A stretch of 22,856 bases of DNA from an uncultured Synechococcus sp. GTDB lineage: Bacteria > Cyanobacteriota > Cyanobacteriia > PCC-6307 > Cyanobiaceae. Both the position numbers and the translations under genes were made by a program. Below the pieces are notes generated by a model. The model saw only the letters and a list, made by a program, of their open reading frames with translations. It was not told the origin of the DNA and did no database searches. Positions 1 through 6,382 of the stretch are shown here, piece by piece (position 1 is the first letter of the stretch; each line of letters opens with the position of its first letter). The stretch spans positions 1 through 22,856 of the forward strand of contig CALGVO010000034.1 in NCBI GenBank assembly GCA_937930135.1, read 5' to 3'.

Positions 1-54
1 CACATGCAGCCTGATGGTGAGGAGGAGCAGGGGCTGTTGGTGGAGATGCCTTGA
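1..54 (+). CDS. Possible 3' end of a truncated plus-strand gene
   Basis: Frame 1 is open from the window edge to a TGA at 52-54 and gives the C-terminal residues HMQPDGEEEQGLLVEMP. Most codons end in G or C, as in the real genes of this window, and the reading direction converges on the cpcL-like gene, whose stop is at 89. Only 17 codons are visible, so no family can be named and a chance open frame remains possible. Confidence 0.35.
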   Translation, partial: HMQPDGEEEQGLLVEMP

Positions 55-63
55 CCCCAAGGC
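48..63. other. Short perfect hairpin between convergent gene ends
   Basis: GCCTTG and CAAGGC form a perfect 6-bp stem around a 4-base loop. It overlaps the stop of the possible upstream plus-strand gene and lies just beyond the cpcL-like stop codon. No T-tract follows on either strand, so it is not a classical intrinsic terminator. A role in 3'-end formation for one or both genes is only a suggestion. Confidence 0.35.
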
Positions 64-88
64 CCAAGGCAGCCCTGCTCATGCCGTT

Positions 89-838
89 TCAGCCAGCTCC
101 GGTGCTCAGCATGGAACCTGCAACGGTGATCAGCACGCGGATGATCTCCAGTCCACCCACGAGAGCAAGGCCAAGCCAGAGCTTGAGCGCCCAGGCGGGT
201 GGCTGACCCGATGCCCAGGCGGGGGAAGCAATCCCATGGGCGCCTTCGGGGTTGACAGGAAAACGACGTGTTGTGCTGTCACGCCAGTCGGCGCCGTAGC
301 GAGGAAGACGCTGGTGGGTGGGGATGTCCCCCTTGTCGCGCCCGGCCAGAACGCGGCTGCGCTGGTACGGCACTGTGTCTTCTCCGAAGCTGTCGAGGTA
401 TTCCTGGCTGTTGAGCAGTGCGTCGACTGCGCCAGGCAATCCGGAGTCGGCCACAAGGATCGAGAGGGCGATGCGTTCGCGATCGCCATGGGGCTGGCGC
501 CCCAGGGTTTTGCTGATCAGATGGTCGACGAGGCGGACGTTGGTGTTGGCGTTCTGATAACCATCCCGGAACCGTTCCGAGGTCAGTAAGCCGCGCATGA
601 AGTCGCGGACGGTGATGCCGCCATCCCGCAATTGCATCTCCAGCATCGGTTTGCGATCGTGCTTGAGAGGGTGAAAAAACACCTGGCGGTAGGCCTGTTC
701 GATCACCTCGTTCACAGAGTCTTTTTGAGGATGTCGACCTTCGCTCCAGCGTCGATCGCTCTCGTCGGCCACGCTGCCCACGGGCTTCACGAGGGCATTC
801 TGCGTGCGGATCGGCGTTGGAAGCAGGGGAAGCACCAT
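89..838 (-). CDS. cpcL: CpcL-type (membrane-anchored) phycobilisome rod linker
   Basis: This 249-residue protein begins MVLPLLPTP, close to the usual CpcG N-terminus. A phycobilisome linker domain (Pfam PBS_linker_poly) spans about residues 15-155, including EVIEQAYRQVF and the DFMRGLLTSERFRDGY region. The C-terminus is the telling part: about residues 216-245 form a hydrophobic helix (WALKLWLGLALVGG onward). In established work this feature separates CpcL (CpcG2-type), which ties phycocyanin rods to thylakoids and photosystem I, from ordinary CpcG, which docks rods on the allophycocyanin core. The gene follows the cpcT-type lyase on the same strand after a gap of about 110 bases, so it may have its own promoter. 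A GTG directly after the ATG is an equivalent start. The family is certain; the PSI-antenna role is inferred from the anchor. Confidence 0.88.
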   Translation of the reverse strand: MVLPLLPTPIRTQNALVKPVGSVADESDRRWSEGRHPQKDSVNEVIEQAYRQVFFHPLKHDRKPMLEMQLRDGGITVRDFMRGLLTSERFRDGYQNANTNVRLVDHLISKTLGRQPHGDRERIALSILVADSGLPGAVDALLNSQEYLDSFGEDTVPYQRSRVLAGRDKGDIPTHQRLPRYGADWRDSTTRRFPVNPEGAHGIASPAWASGQPPAWALKLWLGLALVGGLEIIRVLITVAGSMLSTGAG

Positions 839-951
839 GGACGATGAATCGAAACTGGCGAGGACCCTATGGGGAGGGAATGAGCCATTGTCCGGATGGA
901 CACAATTACTGACATCACTTCACTCAACTTTGGATTTCGCCTGCTTCCGCC

Positions 952-1545
952 CTATTCCAGGTTCCAGTGGCTCGGGATGTCGCTGGAGTAGTCCTCCACG
1001 CGGCGGAACTGGAACGGTCCGGCCAGTGATCCCCAGACCTGTTCATGGGTCTGAGGGTCGTGGCCGCGGTCGATCGTGGTCATGCCGGCGGCGTCGATCT
1101 CGAACTGGCTCACCAGGTAGGTGGTGCGTCCCTTGCGTTCGACCATGCAGCGGCAGCCGGGTTCCACCTCGCCGTTGAAGCCATCCCTCTTCGGGCTCAC
1201 CACATAGGTGCATCCTTCGAGCAGTTGCAGATCGTCGCTGCCGATGGCGGTCAGCTGGTCTGGATTCAGGGTGGCGCCCCAGAAGCGCTGCGCATCCGTG
1301 AGTGAGTGGTTGCGCACGTGCAGGGCTTCTCCTTCCTGGCGCGCTTCGAGCACCCGGATCCGGTAGGGCTCGGCCGGGGCAAGGGCGTAAGCCTGCTCGA
1401 GCAGGAGCATGCCCGCCTCCAGGTGCGGCAAGGGTCGCACCGTCACGTTGATGTGGGCGTAGAGCGGTGGATTCTCGAAGGCCTGTGCCTCGTTGGTGAA
1501 GCTCCCACAGAGCAGGCGCACCAGACGATTCAGAGGAGCAGACAT
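952..1545 (-). CDS. cpcT: CpcT/CpeT-family phycobiliprotein lyase
   Basis: The 197-residue product matches the CpcT/CpeT chromophore lyase family. Family-like segments are the N-terminal LVRLLCGSFTNEAQAFENPP, the LLLEQAY segment and the GCRCMVERKGRTTYLVSQFEI region near the C-terminus. CpcT enzymes attach phycocyanobilin to Cys-153 of the phycocyanin beta subunit, while CpeT relatives act on phycoerythrin, and sequence alone does not fully separate them. I prefer CpcT because the neighbour is a phycocyanin rod linker. The ATG lies 4 bases after the stop of an unknown 76-residue ORF, which suggests translational coupling. It is a soluble cytoplasmic enzyme acting during phycobilisome assembly. 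Confidence 0.87.
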   Translation of the reverse strand: MSAPLNRLVRLLCGSFTNEAQAFENPPLYAHINVTVRPLPHLEAGMLLLEQAYALAPAEPYRIRVLEARQEGEALHVRNHSLTDAQRFWGATLNPDQLTAIGSDDLQLLEGCTYVVSPKRDGFNGEVEPGCRCMVERKGRTTYLVSQFEIDAAGMTTIDRGHDPQTHEQVWGSLAGPFQFRRVEDYSSDIPSHWNLE

Positions 1546-1549
1546 GGCG

Positions 1550-1780
1550 TCAGAGATTGAGAAGTCTCAGGCGGAATTCGGCCACCTGGCGGGCCAGATC
1601 CGATGAGCTTTCCATGAATGGATGCCCCTGCAGGCTGCTCATGACAGAAGCGAGTCGGCTCGTCACATCCTGATCGCCATCGACGTTGACACTGCGCTTC
1701 CAGGCCTCGTCAAAGGCCATGGCGAAGCTGTCGGCGTTGTTGAACTGACGGGTGTCGTTGAGCTCTCCGAACTGAGGCAT
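1550..1780 (-). CDS. Conserved-looking small protein upstream of cpcT, function unknown
   Basis: This 76-residue soluble protein, MPQFGELNDTRQF onward, has no family I recognise. It is acidic in the first half (DGDQD near residues 34-38) and ends in a probable amphipathic helix (DLARQVAEFRLRLLNL). It lacks a signal peptide, membrane segment and cysteines. The ATG comes 16 bases after the 3' end of tRNA-Phe and the stop lies 4 bases before the cpcT start, so it sits exactly in the tRNA-to-cpcT interval on the same strand. No Shine-Dalgarno sequence precedes the ATG. The compact placement favours a real gene, possibly a small partner of bilin-lyase or phycobilisome biogenesis, but this is inference from position only. 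Confidence 0.72.
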   Translation of the reverse strand: MPQFGELNDTRQFNNADSFAMAFDEAWKRSVNVDGDQDVTSRLASVMSSLQGHPFMESSSDLARQVAEFRLRLLNL

Positions 1781-1796
1781 AGGAGAGAAATAGGCA

Positions 1797-1869
1797 TGCC
1801 AGGACCCAGATTTGAACTGGGGACACGGCGATTTTCAGTCGCCTGCTCTACCAACTGAGCTATCCCGGC
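1797..1869 (-). tRNA. tRNA-Phe (GAA)
   Basis: A 73-base cloverleaf folds on the minus strand. The acceptor stem is GCCGGGA with TCCTGGC (one G-U pair), followed by a standard D-arm (GCTC...GAGC). The anticodon stem GGCGA/TCGCC carries loop CTGAAAA with anticodon GAA. The T-arm is CCCAG TTCAAAT CTGGG and the discriminator is A. CCA is not encoded. Nucleotides U8-A9-G10 double as the stop codon of the upstream comF-like gene. Confidence 0.97.
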
Positions 1870-2558
1870 GCGTCGTCTGCGCGACAGCCAGATCTTAAAT
1901 CACGACGTTCCGAACTCGCGCTTCGGCGCGGCGTTCTCGCCAAGCAGACCAGGCCAGCCACGGGCAGTTTCGCCCTGGTGAGTGCCGCCTGGGCGGCAAC
2001 GGCTGTGGCACCGGTGGTGAGGATGTCATCCACGATCCAGACCATTCCGTTCGACCGACCGACGTCTGCCGCGACGGGGGCGACGGCGTGAAACGCCTCC
2101 TGTTGATTGCTCTGGCGTTGATGCGCTTTCAGGTGGTGTTGCCCCAGGCCGGGCCGACTGCGTTGCAGTAGCTCCAGGGTGGGGCGGTTGAGGCCCTGGC
2201 AGAGCAGGGCCGGCAGCGGATTGGCCCGACTGGCGTTTTTCCAGCTGGGGATGGGCACCAGCAGGGCGTCGCTGGGCAGGTGGTCGCGCAGGTTGGCGCA
2301 GAGCGCAGCGATGGTTTTGGTGTCGCGGCTGCGGCGCAATTGGAGCAGCAGCTGGCGCAGTGCACCGCTGTAGAGCCCGGCGGCGACCCAGGTCAGGGGG
2401 GCCCGTCCATGCAGCAGCTGGCTGCGGAGTCCCAGGCGGCGGTTGCAGGACTCACAGGGGCGCTGCTCGTCCTGATCGTCGGTGAGCGGTTGGGAGCAGA
2501 GGGGGCAGCTGGGTTGATAAAGCAGGGTCTTGAGGCACGACGACAGGGTGGTGAGCAC
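1860..2558 (-). CDS. comF: ComF-family phosphoribosyltransferase-like protein
   Basis: The product has the ComF layout. An N-terminal zinc-binding-type cysteine cluster (CPLC followed by CESCNRRLG) precedes a phosphoribosyltransferase fold with the PRPP-binding motif WIVDDILTTGAT near the C-terminus. ComF proteins are linked to DNA uptake in naturally competent bacteria, although the exact activity is unsettled; dprA elsewhere in the window fits a competence toolkit. I chose the GTG at 2558, giving about 232 residues, because it places about 15 residues before the CPLC motif as in relatives. An ATG at 2633 would overlap the upstream DUF2470 gene by 56 bases. The TAG stop at 1860-1862 lies inside tRNA-Phe, so the last codons are the tRNA 5' end. 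Confidence 0.88.
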   Translation of the reverse strand: MLTTLSSCLKTLLYQPSCPLCSQPLTDDQDEQRPCESCNRRLGLRSQLLHGRAPLTWVAAGLYSGALRQLLLQLRRSRDTKTIAALCANLRDHLPSDALLVPIPSWKNASRANPLPALLCQGLNRPTLELLQRSRPGLGQHHLKAHQRQSNQQEAFHAVAPVAADVGRSNGMVWIVDDILTTGATAVAAQAALTRAKLPVAGLVCLARTPRRSASSERRDLRSGCRADDAPG

Positions 2559-2577
2559 GGCAACGGGGACGCTGCCC

Positions 2578-2853
2578 TCAGGATTCCCCGCTGGCCATGG
2601 CGCGCAGCATCGCCACCAGGGTGCGGTGCGCATCTTCGCTGTCGCTCAACTCGTGATCAAAACGAATCTCCAGCTTGGCCCCATCCACCTCCAGCTCCAT
2701 CGCGTCCGGACGCACGGCGAGCATCGTGGCGGCTTGTGGTTCAGTGATTCCTCCGTAATGCCTGGCGTATTGGAGGACGGCTTCGGCGTGATCGGCATTC
2801 ATGTGGTGACAGATGCGATCGCTGACGCTGGGTGTGAGGGGATCGGCGGCCAT
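2578..2853 (-). CDS. DUF2470 domain protein (HugZ C-terminal/Dri1-like haem-binding family)
   Basis: This 91-residue protein consists almost only of a DUF2470 domain. It has the characteristic HHMNADHAEAV motif (residues 16-25), then a YARHYGG segment, a beta segment around LEVDGAKLEIRFDHEL and a C-terminal helix with His76. Known relatives are the C-terminal domains of HugZ haem oxygenases, the plant glutamyl-tRNA reductase-binding protein, and stand-alone cyanobacterial proteins such as Synechocystis Dri1, which as I recall binds haem b and affects succinate dehydrogenase. Haem or tetrapyrrole sensing is therefore a reasonable inference. It lies between a 40-residue membrane ORF and comF on the same strand, in one likely operon. 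Confidence 0.85.
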   Translation of the reverse strand: MAADPLTPSVSDRICHHMNADHAEAVLQYARHYGGITEPQAATMLAVRPDAMELEVDGAKLEIRFDHELSDSEDAHRTLVAMLRAMASGES

Positions 2854-2875
2854 GGAGGTGGTAGGGGGGGAGTCG

Positions 2876-2998
2876 TCAACCGAAGCGCTGCCACAGCAGC
2901 AGGGTCAACCGGATGCCACTGAAGGTCACATATCCGGCCAGAACCAGAAACAGCCCAATGGCCAGAACATTGCGGAGTTTGGCAGGCACCTGAAGCAC
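2876..2998 (-). CDS. Small single-pass membrane peptide, function unknown
   Basis: A 40-codon frame opens with GTG at 2998 (or GTG at 2989, giving 37 residues) and encodes VPAKLRNVLAIGLFLVLAG followed by YVTFSGIRLTLLLWQRFG. This is a positively charged N-terminus, a hydrophobic helix of about 20 residues and a basic tail, typical of a small thylakoid or plasma-membrane peptide. It starts 8 bases after the FGGY kinase stop and ends 22 bases before the DUF2470 ATG, so it fills the gap between two same-strand genes. There is no recognised family name and no strong ribosome-binding site. Probably real, but it should be tested by conservation in related genomes. Confidence 0.62.
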   Translation of the reverse strand: MLQVPAKLRNVLAIGLFLVLAGYVTFSGIRLTLLLWQRFG

Positions 2999-3006
2999 TC
3001 GGAGAC

Positions 3007-4290
3007 TCAGAATTCTGCCCCGCATTCGCCTCGGTTGGCGCCTGGTTGCAGAGCCTGAAGGGCGAGTCGGGCCACCCCCGCTGCCGGAGGGGCATGACAG
3101 GTGAGGATCGGGCGGCCCAGCATCCGTTCACGGATCCGGCGCCACTGGGGGTTGCGGGCCCCACCCCCGAGCGTGATCAGCCGCCGTGGCTCGGGGGCAC
3201 CCAGTTGACCAAGCCGTTGCCAGCCCTGGGCTTCAATCCGCGTTAACCCCTCGAGCAACCCATGCAAATACAGGGCGTCACTCACCGGCCGCGGGGTGAG
3301 CACCGGCTCCAGAGTCGGATCATCCACAGGAAAGCGTTCTCCCCGGGCCGGCAGAGGACGAAACTCCAGGCCACTGGTCTGGTTGGGATCGATCTGTCGG
3401 CTCAGGGCGGCGAGGTCGATGTCGCCGAACAGTGACTGCAGCACCGCTCCACCGGCATTGGAAGCCCCTCCGCAGAGCCAGCGCCCGCCGACCCGATGAT
3501 TGGTCACTCCCGGTGCGTGGAGGGGCGCGTCCACGAACCGTTTGAGCACGATGGTGCTACCGAGAACAGTGATGCCCTCATCGACGGCTGGGCTGGCGGT
3601 CAACACCGCTGCATTGGCGTCGGTGGTGCCGGCCACCACCTGCACCGTCTCTGGACAGCCCAGGGCACTGGCGATCTGCGGCGCGATGCGGCCGAGAACA
3701 CTCCCACTGGCCTGAATCTCAGGCAGGGCCTCAGCCCAGGCCTGGTCGTGGAAGGTCGCAGGCCAGCCGCCGCGCTCCAGGTCCCAACCCAAGCGCAGGT
3801 TGTTGCCTTCTTCCCCGAAGCGCCAGTGTTGAAGCAGCCATCCGGTGATCCAATCGGCCTGATGGCGGAGCAGGAGATTGGCTTCTCGGTGGTTGTCGAG
3901 CAGCCGCAGGGCCCTGGCCAGGCTGCCGCTGGCGCTTCCGGCAGGGTGCTCCGGTGCAATCAGTCGGCGGAGAGTCTCCACCTGCTCCGGGCAGCTCTGC
4001 TGGTAGGAGAGCGCAGGACCTAAGGGGGTGCCATCCCGGCGGCAGGCGAGCAGCGTTCCCGATGTGCCATCGACGGCGATCGCAGCCAGGCCGGCGCGCC
4101 CATGCCGGGGGATGGCCTGGATCAGGTCAGAGCAGGCCTGACGCCAGGCGAGGGGATCGGTGAAATCGCCTGGATAGGGGGTGGCTGCGCTGTGAACGAG
4201 CTCGCCTTCAAAGTTGAGGAGAGCCACCCGAACACCACTGGTGCCCAGATCGATGCCGAGCACTGTCGTGTTGGGTGGCACTGGCGGCAA
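3007..4290 (-). CDS. FGGY-family sugar kinase (ribulokinase/xylulokinase-like, SePSK type)
   Basis: The 427-residue product carries the FGGY kinase nucleotide-binding start GIDLGTSGVR (Asp14, Thr17), the DGTSGTLLAC segment (74-83), GTTDANAAV with the probable catalytic Asp224, and the C-terminal adenosine motif LGGGARNPQWRR. It is shorter than classical xylulokinases, as in the cyanobacterial/plant group typified by the putative sugar kinase of Synechococcus elongatus, reported to act on D-ribulose. Phosphorylation of a pentulose is likely; the substrate is not certain. The frame starts with TTG directly after the metK stop (TGA-TTG). GTG codons at 4281 and 4263 are alternative starts, so the first nine residues are doubtful. 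Co-expression with metK is likely. Confidence 0.88.
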   Translation of the reverse strand: MPPVPPNTTVLGIDLGTSGVRVALLNFEGELVHSAATPYPGDFTDPLAWRQACSDLIQAIPRHGRAGLAAIAVDGTSGTLLACRRDGTPLGPALSYQQSCPEQVETLRRLIAPEHPAGSASGSLARALRLLDNHREANLLLRHQADWITGWLLQHWRFGEEGNNLRLGWDLERGGWPATFHDQAWAEALPEIQASGSVLGRIAPQIASALGCPETVQVVAGTTDANAAVLTASPAVDEGITVLGSTIVLKRFVDAPLHAPGVTNHRVGGRWLCGGASNAGGAVLQSLFGDIDLAALSRQIDPNQTSGLEFRPLPARGERFPVDDPTLEPVLTPRPVSDALYLHGLLEGLTRIEAQGWQRLGQLGAPEPRRLITLGGGARNPQWRRIRERMLGRPILTCHAPPAAGVARLALQALQPGANRGECGAEF

Positions 4291-5550
4291 TCAGAGGCTG
4301 CTGCCTTGTTGCAGACGGGTTGCTTCCGCCTGCAGGAGGGTGGCGGCTTTATCAGCCACATCCTCCCAGGGAAGCTTGAGGTCGGGGCGACCGAAGTGGC
4401 CATAGGCCGCGGTGTCGCGATAGAAACGGCCTCCGTTCAATGCCGGCATCTCCCGGAGCTTGAACTGTTCGATGATGGCGCCGGGGCGCAGATCGAAGTG
4501 CTGATTCACCAGTTCGGTGAGCTCGGCGTTCGACACCTTGCCGGTGCCGAAGGCATCCACAAGAATCGACACTGGCTTGGCCACGCCGATGGCGTAACTC
4601 AGTTGCACTTCAGCGCGCTTGGCCAGACCGGCGGCCACCAGGCACTTGGCGACGTAGCGGGCGGCATAGGCCGCCGAGCGATCCACTTTGGTGGGATCTT
4701 TGCCGGAGAAGGCACCACCGCCATGGCGGGCGTAGCCGCCGTAGGTGTCCACGATGATCTTGCGGCCGGTCAGACCCGCATCCCCCTGGGGGCCTCCCAC
4801 CACGAACTTCCCGGTGGGATTGACCAGATAGCGAGTGCTCTCCTTGCTGGGGCGCAGGGGGAGGTCGGCTGTCGCCGGTTCCACCACATGGGTCCAGAGA
4901 TCGTCGCTGATTTTCTGGCGCACCTCCTGCTCACCGCTCATGCCGGCCACCTCGGCGGTGTGCTGGGTGGAGATCAGGATGGTGTCGATCGCCACGGGCT
5001 TGTCGTTCTCGTACACGACGCTCACCTGTGTCTTGCCATCAGGCAGCAGGTAATCAAGGCTGCCGTTGTGGCGCACCTCCGCCAGACGGCGCGAGAGCCG
5101 GTGGGCGAGGCTGATCGGCAGGGGCATCAGCTCCGGTGTTTCGTCGCAGGCGTAGCCGAACATGATGCCCTGATCGCCTGCCCCCACCTTGTCGAGGGGA
5201 TCACCGTCGTGATCATCGGCTTCATCCACACCCTGGGCAATGTCGGGCGATTGCTGATCGAGGGCCACCAGCACCGCGCAGCTGTTGGCATCAAATCCGC
5301 CGGCTCGGGCACCGCTGTAGCCGATGTCGCGGATCACATCCCGCACCAGATGAATGAAATCGACCTGAGCCTTGGAGGTGACTTCACCCGTGATCATGCA
5401 GAGACCGGTGTTGACCACTGTTTCGCAGGCCACCCGGCTGGCACTGTCCTGGGCGAGCAGCGCATCGAGCACGGCATCGCTGACCTGATCACAGATCTTG
5501 TCGGGATGGCCTTCTGTGACGGATTCGGAGGTGAAAACGTAGCGGCTCAT
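4291..5550 (-). CDS. metK: S-adenosylmethionine synthetase
   Basis: This 419-residue enzyme condenses ATP and methionine to S-adenosylmethionine. All family signatures are present: SVTEGHPDKICDQVSDA near the N-terminus, GAGDQGIMFGYA at residues 123-134, and the phosphate-binding GGGAFSGKDPTKVDRSAAY beginning at residue 277. Its length is normal for cyanobacterial MetK. The ATG is followed directly by the conserved SRYVFTSESV start. The upstream HAD phosphatase gene stops 39 bases earlier on the same strand, and the FGGY kinase begins at the base after the metK stop. The antisense frame is also open for most of the gene, which is a codon-bias shadow. Confidence 0.98.
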   Translation of the reverse strand: MSRYVFTSESVTEGHPDKICDQVSDAVLDALLAQDSASRVACETVVNTGLCMITGEVTSKAQVDFIHLVRDVIRDIGYSGARAGGFDANSCAVLVALDQQSPDIAQGVDEADDHDGDPLDKVGAGDQGIMFGYACDETPELMPLPISLAHRLSRRLAEVRHNGSLDYLLPDGKTQVSVVYENDKPVAIDTILISTQHTAEVAGMSGEQEVRQKISDDLWTHVVEPATADLPLRPSKESTRYLVNPTGKFVVGGPQGDAGLTGRKIIVDTYGGYARHGGGAFSGKDPTKVDRSAAYAARYVAKCLVAAGLAKRAEVQLSYAIGVAKPVSILVDAFGTGKVSNAELTELVNQHFDLRPGAIIEQFKLREMPALNGGRFYRDTAAYGHFGRPDLKLPWEDVADKAATLLQAEATRLQQGSSL

Positions 5551-5589
5551 GAGTTGCAGTAACTGGGGCGACTGTAGGGGGAAGTGTTT

Positions 5590-6360
5590 TCAGGTCAAAC
5601 ACTCCACCTGGAGGTTGCGCCAGTGTTGAATCAGATGCTCGTGGCCGGTGAGGGTTGGTGGCTGCTGCCATCCGGCCACGTAGCCGAGAGTCAACGCCAT
5701 GCCGGCCTCCCGTGCCATGAGCAGATCGGAATCAGCGTCGCCGATCAGGGCGCAACGCCGGTGGTCAAGTTGCATCTGCTCACAGAGGCGATGCACCGCG
5801 ACGGGATCCGGCTTGCAGGGAGTGTCGTCGGCGCTCCAGATGGCGCTCACCAAGGGGTGAAGACCATGGATTTGCAGAAACCGCTCGATTCCCTGGCGCG
5901 AATCGTTGCTGATCACCGCACAGCGGATGCCCGCAGCCCGCAGCTCATGGAGGACGCGATCGGCCCCTGGCAGCAGCGGGCTGGGCTGCTCGGTGAGGGC
6001 CTGATCAGCGAGCTGAAAGCAGACGTCGGCTATTCGCAAGGCCTGGGGCCAGGACGCTTCCAGCTGGGCAACGGTGGCAGCTGTGGCGATGAGGTTCTGC
6101 CGGCGTGAGGCCACGGCCAGTAAGCCAGTGGGGGAGACCCCGGCGGCATTGATGCCATAGAGCCGTTGCAGTTGATCCACCAGGTGCTCGCAAGCTCTGG
6201 AGGAGTGACCGGCCTGGCGGAACACCGTGGCTGCCGCTTGGAGGCGCTGGCGACCGAGGCCGATCAGATGGGGTTCGCTATGGGAAAGGGTGCCGTCCTT
6301 GTCGAACAGCACCCCGTCAACGTCGGCCAGGGTGATGCCGTTGAGCAGCAACCGGGCCAT
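5590..6360 (-). CDS. HAD-superfamily hydrolase (phosphoglycolate phosphatase-like)
   Basis: The 256-residue protein shows the full set of HAD motifs. The nucleophile motif is VLFDKDGTLSHSEP with Asp20 and Asp22. Motif II is CAVISNDSRQG, motif III is the lysine in DDTPCKPDP, and motif IV is ALIGDADSDLLMAREAG. A helical cap lies between motifs I and II, as in subclass IA enzymes such as phosphoglycolate phosphatase. Photorespiratory 2-phosphoglycolate is a plausible substrate in a cyanobacterium, but several HAD paralogues exist in these genomes and the specificity cannot be read from sequence. It lies 22 bases downstream of rpsA and 39 bases upstream of metK on the same strand. Confidence 0.9.
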   Translation of the reverse strand: MARLLLNGITLADVDGVLFDKDGTLSHSEPHLIGLGRQRLQAAATVFRQAGHSSRACEHLVDQLQRLYGINAAGVSPTGLLAVASRRQNLIATAATVAQLEASWPQALRIADVCFQLADQALTEQPSPLLPGADRVLHELRAAGIRCAVISNDSRQGIERFLQIHGLHPLVSAIWSADDTPCKPDPVAVHRLCEQMQLDHRRCALIGDADSDLLMAREAGMALTLGYVAGWQQPPTLTGHEHLIQHWRNLQVECLT

Positions 6361-6382
6361 GAATGGAAGGCTGAACCGTTCG

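Noticed and set aside
4102..5562. 486-codon plus-strand ORF
   Set aside because: It lies antisense to metK, whose motifs are complete. GC-rich codon bias leaves the opposite frame open, and its product has no recognisable domain.
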